In this document: in pieces, positions 40,721 to 49,915 of the stretch
Numbering within the stretch: position 1 is the first letter of the stretch
Layout of the letters: the number at the start of each line of letters is the position of its first letter
Assembly (NCBI GenBank): GCA_021827995.1
Contig: JAKATK010000007.1
Coordinates: 1-64,000, forward strand
Reading direction: 5' to 3'
Origin: Microcaldota archaeon
GTDB lineage: Archaea > Micrarchaeota > Micrarchaeia > Micrarchaeales > Micrarchaeaceae
Length of the DNA stretch: 64,000 nucleotides
Notes under the pieces: model-generated
What the model was told of the DNA's origin: nothing
The model's database searches: none
What the model saw: only the letters and a program-made list of their open reading frames with translations
Made by a program: the position numbers and the translations under genes

Positions 40721-41830
40721 TCACTTGAGGAGGAGTGCGACTTCTACCACGACCTCGAGCACTATGAGGAGTATTATTATTATCTCGAGCCACTCCTCTG
40801 TGTTGCCCCTTATGACATCGGAAACGAACTCTCTGCTCTTGTCTATCATGTCAAGCTCTCCTGCCAGCGACGACTCCAACTCGCTGAGCTTGAACTCACT
40901 TGCTAGCAGGGCGTAAAGCTTCGCCAGATACCACTCGCCCAGGCCCTGCGGCGTCTCTGTCACTGCGCTCACCATCTCCTTCGTCTTGTCGTAGAAGTCA
41001 CCGAGCTCTCTGTTCAGCCTGCGCATCGAACTGCCATAGCGCCTGGTCAGGTAGTTGTGCTTGCCCGTAGCAGCTATAGCGCTGTTGGCCGATGCCAGCA
41101 TGCGCGATATCCTCTTGTGAAGTATGCGGAGCTCTAGCATCTGCACGTTGGCTATCTCCACTATTAGCAGCTCGTGCTCGTAGCCGCTCAGCCTGTCCAC
41201 AAGGACCGCGCTCTCCCAGCCTACGAAGTGTATGTCGCCTTCGTAATATGATATGTTCCTGCTGAGTATCACGTTAAGGTAACCCTCGTCCAGGCCTTCC
41301 GTCTTGTGCTCGTCTATTAACAGGCCGGCTATGAACTTCTTGTATTTCTTGAGCGCGACCGCCCTATCGCTCTCTATGTAGTAGAACCTGTACGCCTCTG
41401 TCTCCTCAGCGGCAGGCTGGCCGCCTATCTTGACGAGGCTCGACTCGACCCTGGCCTTCGCCTTGCCGGCTATGTTCTTCACGAAGGTAGCAACCGCTGG
41501 GTCGAATGTTAGGGTGCCGAGCGCGACCACAGGGTCGTCAGCGGTGGCGTGGCGCACCCTTATGACGAATTGGCCCGTAGTGTAGACGGATGCCTGCACC
41601 CTGAACCTGTACTGCAGACCCGCCATGTCCAAGGTCTCGTCCTTGAGGTTGAATATCGATGGTACGTTTATGGCAGGAATCTCCTCCGGTCGGGGCTTGT
41701 TGTACTCATACTTCGAGAAGTCCTCAGGGTTCTTGAGCAATCCCTTCAGCTGCTCCTCGCTGAATCTCGCTCCCGCATCATAAACGAAGAGATACACTAT
41801 CTCGGAATTCAAAAGGAATCGCCGCATCAA
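40721..41830 (-). CDS. RMD1/DUF155-like protein with C-terminal membrane anchor
   Basis: 369 residues. The helical second half (ANVQMLELRILHKRISRML, YGSSMRRLNRELGDFYDKTKEM) and a single C-terminal hydrophobic helix (ILLIVLEVVVEVALLL) after TEEWLEIII match the general design of RMD1/DUF155 proteins, which form membrane-tethered complexes of unclear role. The N-terminal half is less recognisable. It starts at the doubled ATG (41830/41827) and diverges from the TBP-like gene. Confidence 0.55.
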   Translation of the reverse strand: MMRRFLLNSEIVYLFVYDAGARFSEEQLKGLLKNPEDFSKYEYNKPRPEEIPAINVPSIFNLKDETLDMAGLQYRFRVQASVYTTGQFVIRVRHATADDPVVALGTLTFDPAVATFVKNIAGKAKARVESSLVKIGGQPAAEETEAYRFYYIESDRAVALKKYKKFIAGLLIDEHKTEGLDEGYLNVILSRNISYYEGDIHFVGWESAVLVDRLSGYEHELLIVEIANVQMLELRILHKRISRMLASANSAIAATGKHNYLTRRYGSSMRRLNRELGDFYDKTKEMVSAVTETPQGLGEWYLAKLYALLASEFKLSELESSLAGELDMIDKSREFVSDVIRGNTEEWLEIIIILLIVLEVVVEVALLLK

Positions 41831-41873
41831 GGCGCAGCGCAGATGCGCGGCGCAAGGCTATACTGTCGACCAC

Positions 41874-41883
41874 TATATTTAAA
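41874..41883 (+). promoter_or_regulatory. Box A upstream of the TBP-like gene
   Basis: TATATTTAAA predicts transcription from about 41902-41907, where GTGATTTTGCG lies. That GTG opens a 16-codon frame (to TAA 41951) that is not the TBP frame. Confidence 0.55.
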
Positions 41884-41952
41884 GCTTTCCGTTAAAGAAG
41901 TACTGGTGATTTTGCGCCAGCGAGCAAGGCCGTCTCACGCTCATCGGATGTT

Positions 41953-42252
41953 ATAAGGCCGGTCATAAAGGTACAGAACATAGTCGTCAGCGCGGACCTG
42001 CATGCCGTCATAGACCTGTACTCGCTGTCGCGCGACGTCAAGGCCGTTGACTACGAACCAGAGCAGTTCCCCGGCGCCATATTCAAGATTGCGGAGCCAA
42101 AGGCAGCGATAATACTGTTCAAGAACGGTAAGATGATCTGCACCGGCGCCAACACAGAGGCTAACATAAAGAAGGTCCTAGCCTATGCCGCCAAGATAAT
42201 ATCCAAGTATGTCATAGACGTGGGCGTGCAGAAGCAGCAGGCCAGCAAGTAG
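41953..42252 (+). CDS. Single-repeat TATA-binding-protein-like protein, start unclear
   Basis: About 100 residues. It matches one TBP repeat end to end: IKVQNIVVSADL, YEPEQFPGAIFKI, AEPKAAIILFKNGKMICTGA, then TEANIKKVLAYAAKII. Archaeal and eukaryotic TBPs have two such repeats in about 180-200 residues and bind the minor groove of box A. Here the frame opens only after a TAA at 41893, and the neighbouring gene leaves no room for another repeat. There is no ATG, GTG or TTG in frame before the conserved region; the first ATG is inside it. Either a rare start (GTT 41950 or ATA 41953) is used, or there is an indel near 41906-41950. As a one-repeat protein it would need to dimerise. Confidence 0.85.
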   Translation: MRPVIKVQNIVVSADLHAVIDLYSLSRDVKAVDYEPEQFPGAIFKIAEPKAAIILFKNGKMICTGANTEANIKKVLAYAAKIISKYVIDVGVQKQQASK

Positions 42253-43386
42253 TCACATGCCCCGTACCATGGCCAGGTATCTGTCGAAACTGGCGAAGAA
42301 GTGCTTCCACGAGTAGTACCTCCTGACCCAGGCTTGGCCATTCTTGCCGAGCTCTTCGGAGAGCGCCGGGTCGGAAGCCACTACGCGCATCTTATCCGCC
42401 ATGGCGGCCTCGCTGTCTACAAGGTAACCGGTCTTGCCGTCGCGAATCGTGTCCCTGGGACCCCCCTCGTTGACAGATATTATCGGCTTCCCGCTGGCCA
42501 TTGCTTCTAGCGGCACAAGGCCGTAGTCCTCATTCATAGGAGTGTAAAGCACCGCAGTGGCTCTGGAGTAGAGCCTGCGCAGCTCCTCTTCACCGGAATC
42601 TAGTATGAGCCGGACATCGCGGGTGTGCCTGGCCAAGGCCGCAACGTCGTTGTAGTATTCCTGGAACTGCTTGTCCTTTGACACTTGGCCGACAATCAGG
42701 AGCTTATAACCAGGCATGAGCCTCTTGAACGCGGAAAACGCCCTTATCGCATAGTCCTGCCTCTTGTTTGGTGATATCCTTGACGGGTAGATGAAGTACT
42801 TCCCGTCGCCAGCGTTCTTGTAGAGCTCGTACTCGACGCCGCCGCTCAGCACCTTCGCGTCGGTCCTACCCAGGTATTTTTCGATTCTCGATTTTGTGTT
42901 GCTGCTGTTGGCGACAATCATCTCCAGATCCCTGACTATAGAACGGTCTATGCGCCTCACTAATGAAGAACCGGCCATGTAGACTGGCTTCTGGTACGGT
43001 TTCTTGAGTGACAACCGGTAGTTGTAGAGGTCGTACACGTCACGCAGCGGCGTGTGGCAGTACCAGAGCACTCTCTCGTTCTTGTTGCGTACCCAGTGGC
43101 TGGGCGCCATGTGCGCATTTATCACGTCGTAATCGTCGTTCAGCCTCAGGTTGTAGAAGGCAGAACCATAGCTAAGGCCCTGCACCACCCTGCCGTAGGG
43201 CATGAGGCGCAGAATGCGGCTGCTGCCAACCACCTCGACATCGAGGTCCGAAAACTCAGGGAACGTGCGCTGCCTATCGTACTCTGCCGTGTATATCTTG
43301 GCCTTGTAGTGCTGCGCAATCTTCAGGAGCACTCGCTCAGCGCCGCCCTTGAGCGTTAGGTATGGCTGCGCAATGACCAGCTTCAT
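42253..43386 (-). CDS. GT4 family glycosyltransferase
   Basis: 377 residues from ATG 43386. N-terminal MKLVIAQPYLTLKGGAERVLL is a typical GT-B nucleotide-fold start with the GGAER loop. The C-terminal half has YPSRISPNKRQDYAIRAF, RRLYSRATAVLYTPMNEDYGLVPLEAMASGKPII (EX7E) and VNEGGPRDTI. It is a retaining sugar transferase; the acceptor is unknown. It may act on polyprenyl-linked glycans or on surface proteins. The longer upstream frame has no similarity and is not used. Confidence 0.88.
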   Translation of the reverse strand: MKLVIAQPYLTLKGGAERVLLKIAQHYKAKIYTAEYDRQRTFPEFSDLDVEVVGSSRILRLMPYGRVVQGLSYGSAFYNLRLNDDYDVINAHMAPSHWVRNKNERVLWYCHTPLRDVYDLYNYRLSLKKPYQKPVYMAGSSLVRRIDRSIVRDLEMIVANSSNTKSRIEKYLGRTDAKVLSGGVEYELYKNAGDGKYFIYPSRISPNKRQDYAIRAFSAFKRLMPGYKLLIVGQVSKDKQFQEYYNDVAALARHTRDVRLILDSGEEELRRLYSRATAVLYTPMNEDYGLVPLEAMASGKPIISVNEGGPRDTIRDGKTGYLVDSEAAMADKMRVVASDPALSEELGKNGQAWVRRYYSWKHFFASFDRYLAMVRGM

Positions 43387-43479
43387 CGACAACACCGCAC
43401 GTGTAACCTTTCGCAAATATCGCCCACCCCTACTTATAAATCCTTTGCAGCGCCTAATTGAGAGCGAAGCGGTGCTTAG

Positions 43480-43704
43480 ATGGTGAACGCTATAGTTACT
43501 GTGCCGGATAAGGAACGTCTCATGGCGATGCCTACCGAGGACATCGACATGAACACCATGGTCGGCAGGAAAGCCAAGTATGTAGATAAGAACGGCAAGG
43601 AGTGGCACGGCGTAGTCATAGACGTCGCGGACCAGATGGCCGTGATAAAGTTCGACCAGTTCCCCAGCGGCCTGGGGCAAGGGCAGATAGTCGAGATAGA
43701 GTAG
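43480..43704 (+). CDS. Small protein, probably SH3-like barrel
   Basis: 74 residues. The alternating beta pattern KAKYVDKNGKEWHGVVIDV and MAVIKFDQFPSGLGQGQIVEIE suggests a small SH3-like barrel, as in several archaeal nucleic-acid or ribosome-binding proteins. No exact family is recognised. It lies upstream of icd on the same strand. Confidence 0.5.
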   Translation: MVNAIVTVPDKERLMAMPTEDIDMNTMVGRKAKYVDKNGKEWHGVVIDVADQMAVIKFDQFPSGLGQGQIVEIE

Positions 43705-43737
43705 TGCTGGCGGTAGCCTGATCTTTAGGGTGGACAT

Positions 43738-44946
43738 ATGGGACTTGTAGGCTACGACGGCGCTAAGTTCAGCGTCCCTGACGATGTAGAGATACCGTAC
43801 ATAGATGGTGACGGTATAGGGCCGGACATAATGAAGGCCGCGCTAAGGGTCTTCGATGCCTGTATCAAGAACGTCTACGATGCAAGGCGCTCGGTCAGCT
43901 GGGTTAGGCTCGAGGCTGGCGAGGAGGCGCTGAGCAAGACGGGGTCGTACGTGCCTGATGTCACTATCGATGAGATAAGGCGCCATCGCGTCGCGATAAA
44001 GGGGCCGCTGACCACCCCGGTGGGCAAGGGGATACGCAGCATAAACGTGATGCTGCGCAAGAAATTCGACTTGTACGCCAACATACGGCCAGTGAGGTAC
44101 CTGCCAGGACTGCCATCACCGCTAAAGGACCCGAATGGCATAGACATAACGATATTCAGGGAGAACACAGAGGATGTCTACGCGGGCATAGAGTTCGCGA
44201 GCGGCTCCGAAGCCGCTAAGAGCCTCATTGACTTCATGGATGAAAAGTTAGGCGTCAAGATCGCGGACGGCGCGGGCATAGGCATAAAAGTGATGACCGA
44301 GGCGGCATCGAAGCGCATAATGCGCAGCGCGCTCGATTACGCTCTGAGCCACGGCAAGGACAGGGTAACGATAATGCACAAGGGCAACATAATGAAGTTC
44401 ACGGAAGGCGCCTTCATGCAGTGGTGCTACGAGGTAGCGCGCGAGACACTGGGCCAGAGGCTCATAACGGAGCAGGAGGTGACGGAATTTAATGGCGGCT
44501 CGGTGCCCAGCGGCAGGGTGCTCGTCAACGATAGGATAGCAGACAACATGTTCCAGCAGGTCATAACTAGGCCGCGCGACTACAGCGTTGTGGTCACGCC
44601 AAACCTGAACGGCGACTACCTTAGCGACGCGGTGGCTGCCGAGATAGGCGGCCTGGGCGTCGCGCCTGGTGCCAATGTGGGCAACGAGTACGCGATCTTC
44701 GAGGCCGTGCACGGCTCCGCCCCGAAGTACGCGAACAAGAATATAGCGAACCCGACGTCGTTGATACTGGCCGGGGCCATGCTATTCGAGCACCTCGGCT
44801 GGACCGAGGCCCACGGCGCGATATATGGCGCCATAGAAAAGACCGTACGCGCTGGCATTATAACGCAGGACCTGGCAAGGGAACTTGGCTCGGCATCTGT
44901 CGGCACGGCCGAGTTCGCAGACGCAGTAATCAGGAACCTGCAGTAG
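43738..44946 (+). CDS. icd: Isocitrate dehydrogenase, NADP type
   Basis: It oxidises isocitrate to 2-oxoglutarate and CO2. The 402-residue protein has IPYIDGDGIGPDIM at the N-terminus, GPLTTPVGKGIRSINV with the substrate Ser/Asn loop, LYANIRPVRY, FRENTEDVYAGIE, MHKGNIMKFTEGAF, TPNLNGDYLSD (metal Asp) and GSAPKYANKNIANPTSLIL (nucleotide site). All catalytic parts are present. A second tricarboxylic-acid enzyme is not seen nearby, so its role may be mainly glutamate and NADPH supply. Confidence 0.95.
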   Translation: MGLVGYDGAKFSVPDDVEIPYIDGDGIGPDIMKAALRVFDACIKNVYDARRSVSWVRLEAGEEALSKTGSYVPDVTIDEIRRHRVAIKGPLTTPVGKGIRSINVMLRKKFDLYANIRPVRYLPGLPSPLKDPNGIDITIFRENTEDVYAGIEFASGSEAAKSLIDFMDEKLGVKIADGAGIGIKVMTEAASKRIMRSALDYALSHGKDRVTIMHKGNIMKFTEGAFMQWCYEVARETLGQRLITEQEVTEFNGGSVPSGRVLVNDRIADNMFQQVITRPRDYSVVVTPNLNGDYLSDAVAAEIGGLGVAPGANVGNEYAIFEAVHGSAPKYANKNIANPTSLILAGAMLFEHLGWTEAHGAIYGAIEKTVRAGIITQDLARELGSASVGTAEFADAVIRNLQ

Positions 44947-45985
44947 CATGCCGCTTCTGGCCCGCGACGCCGGCATGGATGCCACGCTTGCTTATCACGT
45001 ACTCGACGACGACTTCCACCTCGCTTGCCGAATAAGGCCTCACGATTCTGCCGGGAAGGAAGCGCACGGAGTAGCCGCGCCTACTGGAGTGCCGGATTAT
45101 GCTGTCGCGCAGTGCTTCGAACGGCTTGTCGGCACTGGAGAAGGCGTACATGTGCACAACTGCGGTTCGGGACGCTACCAGTAGCGCCTCGTCTAGGAAC
45201 TCCGCGCTAGTCTTCGGCATGGGCATCACAATCCGGTCTGCGAAGCCGCTGAAGTCTTTTGCGGCTGTCTTGACGTCGCCGAGCACGGCCTTTACGTTGC
45301 CGACGCGGTTGAGCTCGATGTTGTCAAGCATGTAGGAGTGCGCATCCGGATTCAGTTCGATCGCCACAACTTTGGCATCGGGATGCGCCTTCGCTATCTC
45401 TATGGCAAACGGCCCTACGCCGGCGAACATGACCATGACGCGCTCACGAGGTCTCACCTGCGACACTATCACAGAACGCTCATGGGCCAGCCGGGCGGAG
45501 AAGAACGCCTTCCTGACATCGAACCTGAAGGTGCAACCGTTCTCCCTGTGCACAGCGATATAATCGCGCTTGCCGGCGACGAACTCTAGCTTCCTCGTGC
45601 GGTAGACGCCGGACACCGCGCCAGCTTTTGCTAGCACGGTCTTTATTCTGGGATTGGCCTCCATCACGGCCTCGGCTATATCGCTCGACCTCGGCTCCAG
45701 CTCCCGCGGTATCTCCACGATGGCTATGCTGCCGAGCAAGTCGAAACCGCGCGGTATGAGCGCTAGCTCGGCGCGCGTCATGACCCGCGCTAGGAGGTCG
45801 GTGTGTGCGAGCTTATCAGGCAAGACTGGCGTGGCTCTCTGGACTATCCGACCGCCGGCCCTCTCTATAACCCTTTTAAGCTTTGCGTTACTGATACTTA
45901 GAATTGGAAAATAGACATAGCTGTTGCTATGTTGCACGGCACGCCGCCTGTCGAGGAGCATGAGACGCAGCAGTGTGTTCTTCAT
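44930..45985 (-). CDS. trm5: tRNA (guanine37-N1)-methyltransferase Trm5
   Basis: It methylates G37 of tRNAs with SAM, the first step of wyosine formation in tRNA-Phe and a guard of reading frame. About 351 residues from ATG 45985. The N-terminal D1-like region has FDLLGSIAIVEIP. The catalytic part has MFAGVGPFAIEIAKAHP (SAM motif I), VVAIELNPDAHSYMLDNIELN and ADRIVMPMPKTSAEFL (the NPP-like motif). Taw1, the next wyosine enzyme, is encoded at 57016. The gene converges with icd and overlaps it by 17 bases. Confidence 0.9.
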   Translation of the reverse strand: MKNTLLRLMLLDRRRAVQHSNSYVYFPILSISNAKLKRVIERAGGRIVQRATPVLPDKLAHTDLLARVMTRAELALIPRGFDLLGSIAIVEIPRELEPRSSDIAEAVMEANPRIKTVLAKAGAVSGVYRTRKLEFVAGKRDYIAVHRENGCTFRFDVRKAFFSARLAHERSVIVSQVRPRERVMVMFAGVGPFAIEIAKAHPDAKVVAIELNPDAHSYMLDNIELNRVGNVKAVLGDVKTAAKDFSGFADRIVMPMPKTSAEFLDEALLVASRTAVVHMYAFSSADKPFEALRDSIIRHSSRRGYSVRFLPGRIVRPYSASEVEVVVEYVISKRGIHAGVAGQKRHATAGS

Positions 45986-46054
45986 GCGCTCCGCGTCGCT
46001 CGGCAGCGTCCTCACGCAGGTCACTGTGCACACCCATGCGTCTTCGCAGGGCGC

Positions 46055-46065
46055 AAATAAATATT
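46055..46065 (+). promoter_or_regulatory. Box A of spt5
   Basis: AAATAAATATT lies about 20 bases before GTG 46078, which favours that codon as start of a leaderless message. Confidence 0.5.
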
Positions 46066-46077
46066 GAAGTGGTTCTG

Positions 46078-46530
46078 GTGTACTTCGTTGTAAAGGTCAC
46101 GGCTGGTCAGGAGAGGGTAGCGGCGAACATGCTGCAGAACAAGCTGGCGAAGGCGAACGTGCCGATATACTCGATAATGATAGTTGAGGGCATGAGAGGC
46201 TACCTCATTGTCGAGGCGGAGGACGAGGTGGCAGTCAGGACCTTCATAACGAAGGAGCGCAACATACGCGGGGTACTGCCCAAGCCTCTGAACGACGACG
46301 AGGTAAACAAGCTGGTCGAGACCGAGAACCTGTCACAGATGGTAGAGAATGGCGACACGATAGAGTTCGTCACTGGACCGTTCAAGGGATACAAGGCGAA
46401 GGTTATACGCGTAGACGAGGTCAAGGACGACATAACCGTTGAGCTGATGGACGTCCCGGTGCCGATACCGATAACGACGAAGGGCAGCACCGCAAAGGTT
46501 GTCCAGAAGGCCTCGAAGAACACCGCATGA
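46078..46530 (+). CDS. spt5: Transcription elongation factor Spt5 (NusG family)
   Basis: It binds the RNA polymerase clamp, with Spt4, and raises processivity; the KOW domain contacts the ribosome. About 150 residues: NGN domain starting YFVVKVTAGQERVAANML with GMRGYLIVEAED, and the KOW domain near FVTGPFKGYKAKVIRVDEVKDDI. The size is the usual archaeal one. GTG 46078 is chosen over upstream ATGs because nothing before it resembles Spt5. L11 follows 15 bases later, the common archaeal order. Confidence 0.93.
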   Translation: MYFVVKVTAGQERVAANMLQNKLAKANVPIYSIMIVEGMRGYLIVEAEDEVAVRTFITKERNIRGVLPKPLNDDEVNKLVETENLSQMVENGDTIEFVTGPFKGYKAKVIRVDEVKDDITVELMDVPVPIPITTKGSTAKVVQKASKNTA

Positions 46531-46545
46531 TCAAACAGTGGTTAA

Positions 46546-47013
46546 ATGGCAGAGATTACAATAGGGAGCTTGGTTGAGGGCGGCAAGGCTAGCGGAGGAC
46601 CGCCGCTCGGGCCGGCTCTGGGGCCTCTTGGCGTCAACATAAATGCCATCGTCACGGAAATAAACGAGAAGACAAAGGCCTTCGATGGCATACGAGTGCC
46701 AGTAAAGGTAATCGTAGATGCGGAGAAGAAGACCTTCAGGATTGAGGTCGGAAGCCCACCGACCAGCGCGCTTATACTCAAGGAGCTCAGTGTCAAGACG
46801 GGCGCGAAGGCCAAGGGGGAGGTCGTCGGGAACCTGACGCTGCAGCAGGTAGTAAAGATAGCCAAGGCGAAGGAGACCGCGCTCTACGGCGGCAGCGCTA
46901 ATGATAGGGTCACGCAGGTGCTGGGCACGTGCAAGAGCATGGGCGTTACCTGCGATGGCGAGGACCCGAGGGCCGTGATAGGCAAGATAAAGGATGGCTC
47001 GCTCAAGGTCTAG
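46546..47013 (+). CDS. rpl11p: Ribosomal protein L11 (uL11)
   Basis: Part of the GTPase-associated centre with L10 and L12. 155 residues: N-terminal domain GSLVEGGKASGGPPLGPALGPLGVNI (the PxGPxLGxxGxN core) and the rRNA-binding C-terminal domain with GNLTLQQVVKIAKAKE and VLGTCKSMGVTC. In operon with spt5. The L1-L10-L12 genes that often follow are 4 kb away on the other strand. Confidence 0.95.
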   Translation: MAEITIGSLVEGGKASGGPPLGPALGPLGVNINAIVTEINEKTKAFDGIRVPVKVIVDAEKKTFRIEVGSPPTSALILKELSVKTGAKAKGEVVGNLTLQQVVKIAKAKETALYGGSANDRVTQVLGTCKSMGVTCDGEDPRAVIGKIKDGSLKV

Positions 47014-47428
47014 TTGACCGCACAGAGGCGAGCCAGGTAGGTTATGGCGGGTTCGGGTCACGGTGCCGCTTAGGGCGCTATTGTTGCGGTTGCAGCCCTA
47101 ATCGATCGCATTGCCAAAGCCGGTTACCATCTGAAAAGGTCGGCGCAGGGACTTCTGCTGGACATGCTGTAGATTGATTGTTATCATCAGGGCGGCCTTT
47201 CCAAGAACCTTGATATTTTCTGTAAGTATCCCCATTGCCAGGTTCTCTTTCATAGTTTCCATTATCAGGGCGCCATGGATCCGCACCTGTTACGCTTACG
47301 ATGCTTTCTGGAACAGATATAGTTTTCGGATTTGAAATGAATCCAAGCCCAAGGATAGAGACCAGCAAGGCGTACGGGCAGCTAGCGTTCGAGTTTATGG
47401 AGAATCTAAACTTTGAGCTCACACGATG
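47014..47428. other. 415-bp gap, possibly gene remnants
   Basis: No intact gene is recognised. On the minus strand a 114-codon frame (47078-47422) starts with a plausible hydrophobic segment (YALLVSILGLGFI) followed by VSVTGADPW, and a second frame (47098-47286) then looks more protein-like. This could be a frameshifted remnant of a small exported protein, but the evidence is thin. Confidence 0.3.
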
Positions 47429-48289
47429 TTATGCAAATAGTAACGTAAGCCCCAATATAAGGAATATGATTATGTGGCCGTATAATCCGAACCTGAGCGT
47501 GCTGATCGCCTTTTCGTCCAGCTCACCCTTCTTATAACCCGCCAGCGCGCCACGATATATCGATAGGTACGCTCCCAAGAAAAGCGCGGCGAAGGCGATG
47601 AGAGAGTAGAAGATTGCCGGAAGGTTCAGCTGAGCTGCAGCTCCAGGGAGATTTGAGATATTAACCATTATGAAGATTATCGCGATCTGGAATGCACCCT
47701 GGACACCGGCAAGCCTTATGTTTATGCCATTGAGCTTCGCTATCCTCTCTTTGCTAGGATCCGGCTTAGCTAGCTCTATGAAGATCCTCATACTGTTAGG
47801 CATAAGAATGACGAAGCCTTGGACAGTCAATATGGTTACTATCAACAATGCGGCTACTATCCAGATGTATGAAAGATTAAAAACGCCAAGTGACATTGCA
47901 AGGTATATGCCAGCGGTTATGGTTGTCGCGGCAAGGGAGGGCAATATGAAGAAGGTAGACGGGGTGAGCCTTTTGGCCACTTCAACCCTGCCAGCTATGT
48001 CAAGCGACCTGAGCACACGCCCGAGTATCAGGGCCATGAAGAGGTCAAAACCAGTCCACATCACAGCCGACATGACATGCGCATAGGTCAGCAGGGTCAG
48101 ATTTTTTAGGATGATCGCGGCCAATAAAACAATCGGCGGTACAAGCCCGAGCATGAAACTCTGCAATAGAAGGCGGTGCGTGTAGGCGGGGAAACTGCCA
48201 TGTTCTGCTTCGATATGTTTATTGGATTCTGTTCCATCTGTGGACATGGAGCTGCCGGGATGTTTTTGGATACCTCGCTCTTTTGGCAT
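47429..48289 (-). CDS. Polytopic membrane protein (DUF2269/CopD-like)
   Basis: About 286 residues from ATG 48289 with eight hydrophobic helices. The TYAHVMSAVMWTGFDLFMALILG stretch recalls the HxxxxxxWxG first helix of DUF2269 or CopD-type membrane proteins, and LTPSTFFILPSLAATTITAG is a second conserved-looking block. A charged loop (AKPDPSKERIAKLN) separates the halves. The function is unknown. An earlier start at 48385 would run into the neighbouring gene; a later ATG (MSTDGTES) is also possible. Confidence 0.55.
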   Translation of the reverse strand: MPKERGIQKHPGSSMSTDGTESNKHIEAEHGSFPAYTHRLLLQSFMLGLVPPIVLLAAIILKNLTLLTYAHVMSAVMWTGFDLFMALILGRVLRSLDIAGRVEVAKRLTPSTFFILPSLAATTITAGIYLAMSLGVFNLSYIWIVAALLIVTILTVQGFVILMPNSMRIFIELAKPDPSKERIAKLNGINIRLAGVQGAFQIAIIFIMVNISNLPGAAAQLNLPAIFYSLIAFAALFLGAYLSIYRGALAGYKKGELDEKAISTLRFGLYGHIIIFLILGLTLLFA

Positions 48290-48317
48290 TAAAACATCGC
48301 CGCGCGCGGCAAAGCAA

Positions 48318-49541
48318 TCACTTCGTATAGTTTTCGGCAGTGACATTCGCGAAGGTATTGTTCTGTATAGCCGCACCAGGGGCATTCCTCAGCCATATCC
48401 CGTAATACTCGTTGCCCACGTTGTTGTTCTGTATTGTGGTATTCAGTACCGGCATTACATCTCCTGAAACAACTATGCCGGTCTTGTTCATATCGCCTAC
48501 TTCTGCGTCTGCGCCGTTGCCGCTCACCCTGTTGAATTCTACGGTAGTATTTGATAGTACATCGCCGGGCGTTGTGGCATGCACTATTATGCCCGGTAAG
48601 AAATTGTCAAATGCGGTGTTGTTCACAACCACATTGTTCATCGCAGTAGCGTTTGGAGCCCCATCTCCTATGACTATCCCGGCTACCCCGAAGCTGACGG
48701 TATTGTTCTCTACTAGGTTGTTTATTATGCCGTCTTTGTTATACGATGAGATTACTATACCACAACCGCCTTTGTTGTACGCGACCTTGTTTCCTATTAT
48801 CTTGTTGCCCATGGAACTGGCAAAGATGTGAGTTTGCGTCAAGCTCCCTGGGTTTATAGGACCGAGATCTGATACCCCTATACCGCCATCGGCGAGGTTG
48901 TTTACGACCACATTCTTCTCAACCGTAACATTGCTTGTTCCTACCAGTTCTATCGGCTTGTCTTCTATTATGCACGGCCCGGCCGGCTTGGCAGGAGGAG
49001 TTGGGCACACTGTGGCGTTGGCGCCATTGTGCTCTACTATGTTATGTGTTATCATTACGTTGCTTACATCCTGGGCGTATATCCCGTGGTTATCTGCATT
49101 TTCTACTGTGAGATTGCTTACCACTGTGCCATTAGCTCCAGGCCCGATAATGTTTATGCCATTCATCTGGCCGGAAGCGTTTATTATTGTAGCGTTAGCA
49201 TCTTCGCCTTCGATTATGACTCTTGATGTTATGTTTATCTGTTCATTGTAGGTTCCGGGCTCCACTATTATGATCTGGCCTGGCCTAGCTAGCGCTATTG
49301 CCCGGTTTATTGTCTTAAATGGGGCAGAGAGTGTTCCGTTTGCTGAGTCGGATCCTGCTGCGCTGACATACAACTGTGACGGCGCCAGTGGTGCACTTGT
49401 CGTGGTTGTAGCATTCTGGGATTGTGCTATGCTCGTGCTCGGCGCAGTGCTAGGCTTGCTCAGAGAACTGATTGCAACTGCGATTACAAGCACCACTATT
49501 ATGATTCCTATTATCAAGCCTATCGACTTAGAGGCTGCCAT
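48318..49541 (-). CDS. Membrane-anchored parallel beta-helix surface protein
   Basis: About 407 residues from ATG 49541. An N-terminal hydrophobic helix (SIGLIIGIIIVVLVIAVAIS) and Ser/Thr-rich linker are followed by GSDSANGTLSAPFKTINRAIALARPGQIIIVEPGTYNE, the classic start of right-handed beta-helix (PbH1/NosD/DUF1565) proteins. About 12 coils then repeat the pattern NxVxxNxxxGI. It probably sits outside the cell and may bind or cleave carbohydrate, but no catalytic residues stand out. Confidence 0.85.
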   Translation of the reverse strand: MAASKSIGLIIGIIIVVLVIAVAISSLSKPSTAPSTSIAQSQNATTTTSAPLAPSQLYVSAAGSDSANGTLSAPFKTINRAIALARPGQIIIVEPGTYNEQINITSRVIIEGEDANATIINASGQMNGINIIGPGANGTVVSNLTVENADNHGIYAQDVSNVMITHNIVEHNGANATVCPTPPAKPAGPCIIEDKPIELVGTSNVTVEKNVVVNNLADGGIGVSDLGPINPGSLTQTHIFASSMGNKIIGNKVAYNKGGCGIVISSYNKDGIINNLVENNTVSFGVAGIVIGDGAPNATAMNNVVVNNTAFDNFLPGIIVHATTPGDVLSNTTVEFNRVSGNGADAEVGDMNKTGIVVSGDVMPVLNTTIQNNNVGNEYYGIWLRNAPGAAIQNNTFANVTAENYTK

Positions 49542-49915
49542 CGATACCACGCATGAGGTTCGTATCTCGTACAAAAATTTATATTTGTTTTGCTTGGGCC
49601 CGGATATGGCATCGTTATATCGATTATCTTGGAGTTTCTCACCCTGCACTATCGCTTCGTGATCTGGGCCGGCGGCCTCTGCTGCCCTTTTCACCATTGT
49701 ATATACCGCAGTTGGTGCCATCGTAAATGCGAATCCCATTGGAGGAAGATGCGGTCTTCGTCGGCGCGGCTAAGGAAGGATTTCGTTATTAGTACGGGTA
49801 CCATCGGTCTTTAAGGAACCTATTGACTGGCTAGCCTTCGCAACCGGGGGCGCCCAGCCGGCTTAAGCGGACACGTTTGCGATTCTGGACTCGCGCTAAC
49901 GACGATATGTAGTGA
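49542..49915. other. 374-bp gap, no gene recognised
   Basis: Upstream of the beta-helix gene. The open frame continues to 49739 but has no signal-like sequence. GTATATAC near 49697 is a weak box A candidate. Confidence 0.4.

Noticed and set aside
41549-41956. Plus-strand frame across the RMD1-like gene
   Set aside because: It is a shadow of the minus-strand gene. Its last codons overlap the TBP promoter region in a different frame.
47078-47422. A small exported protein after L11
   Set aside because: The frame changes half-way and has no family features. I report the gap as possible remnants only.
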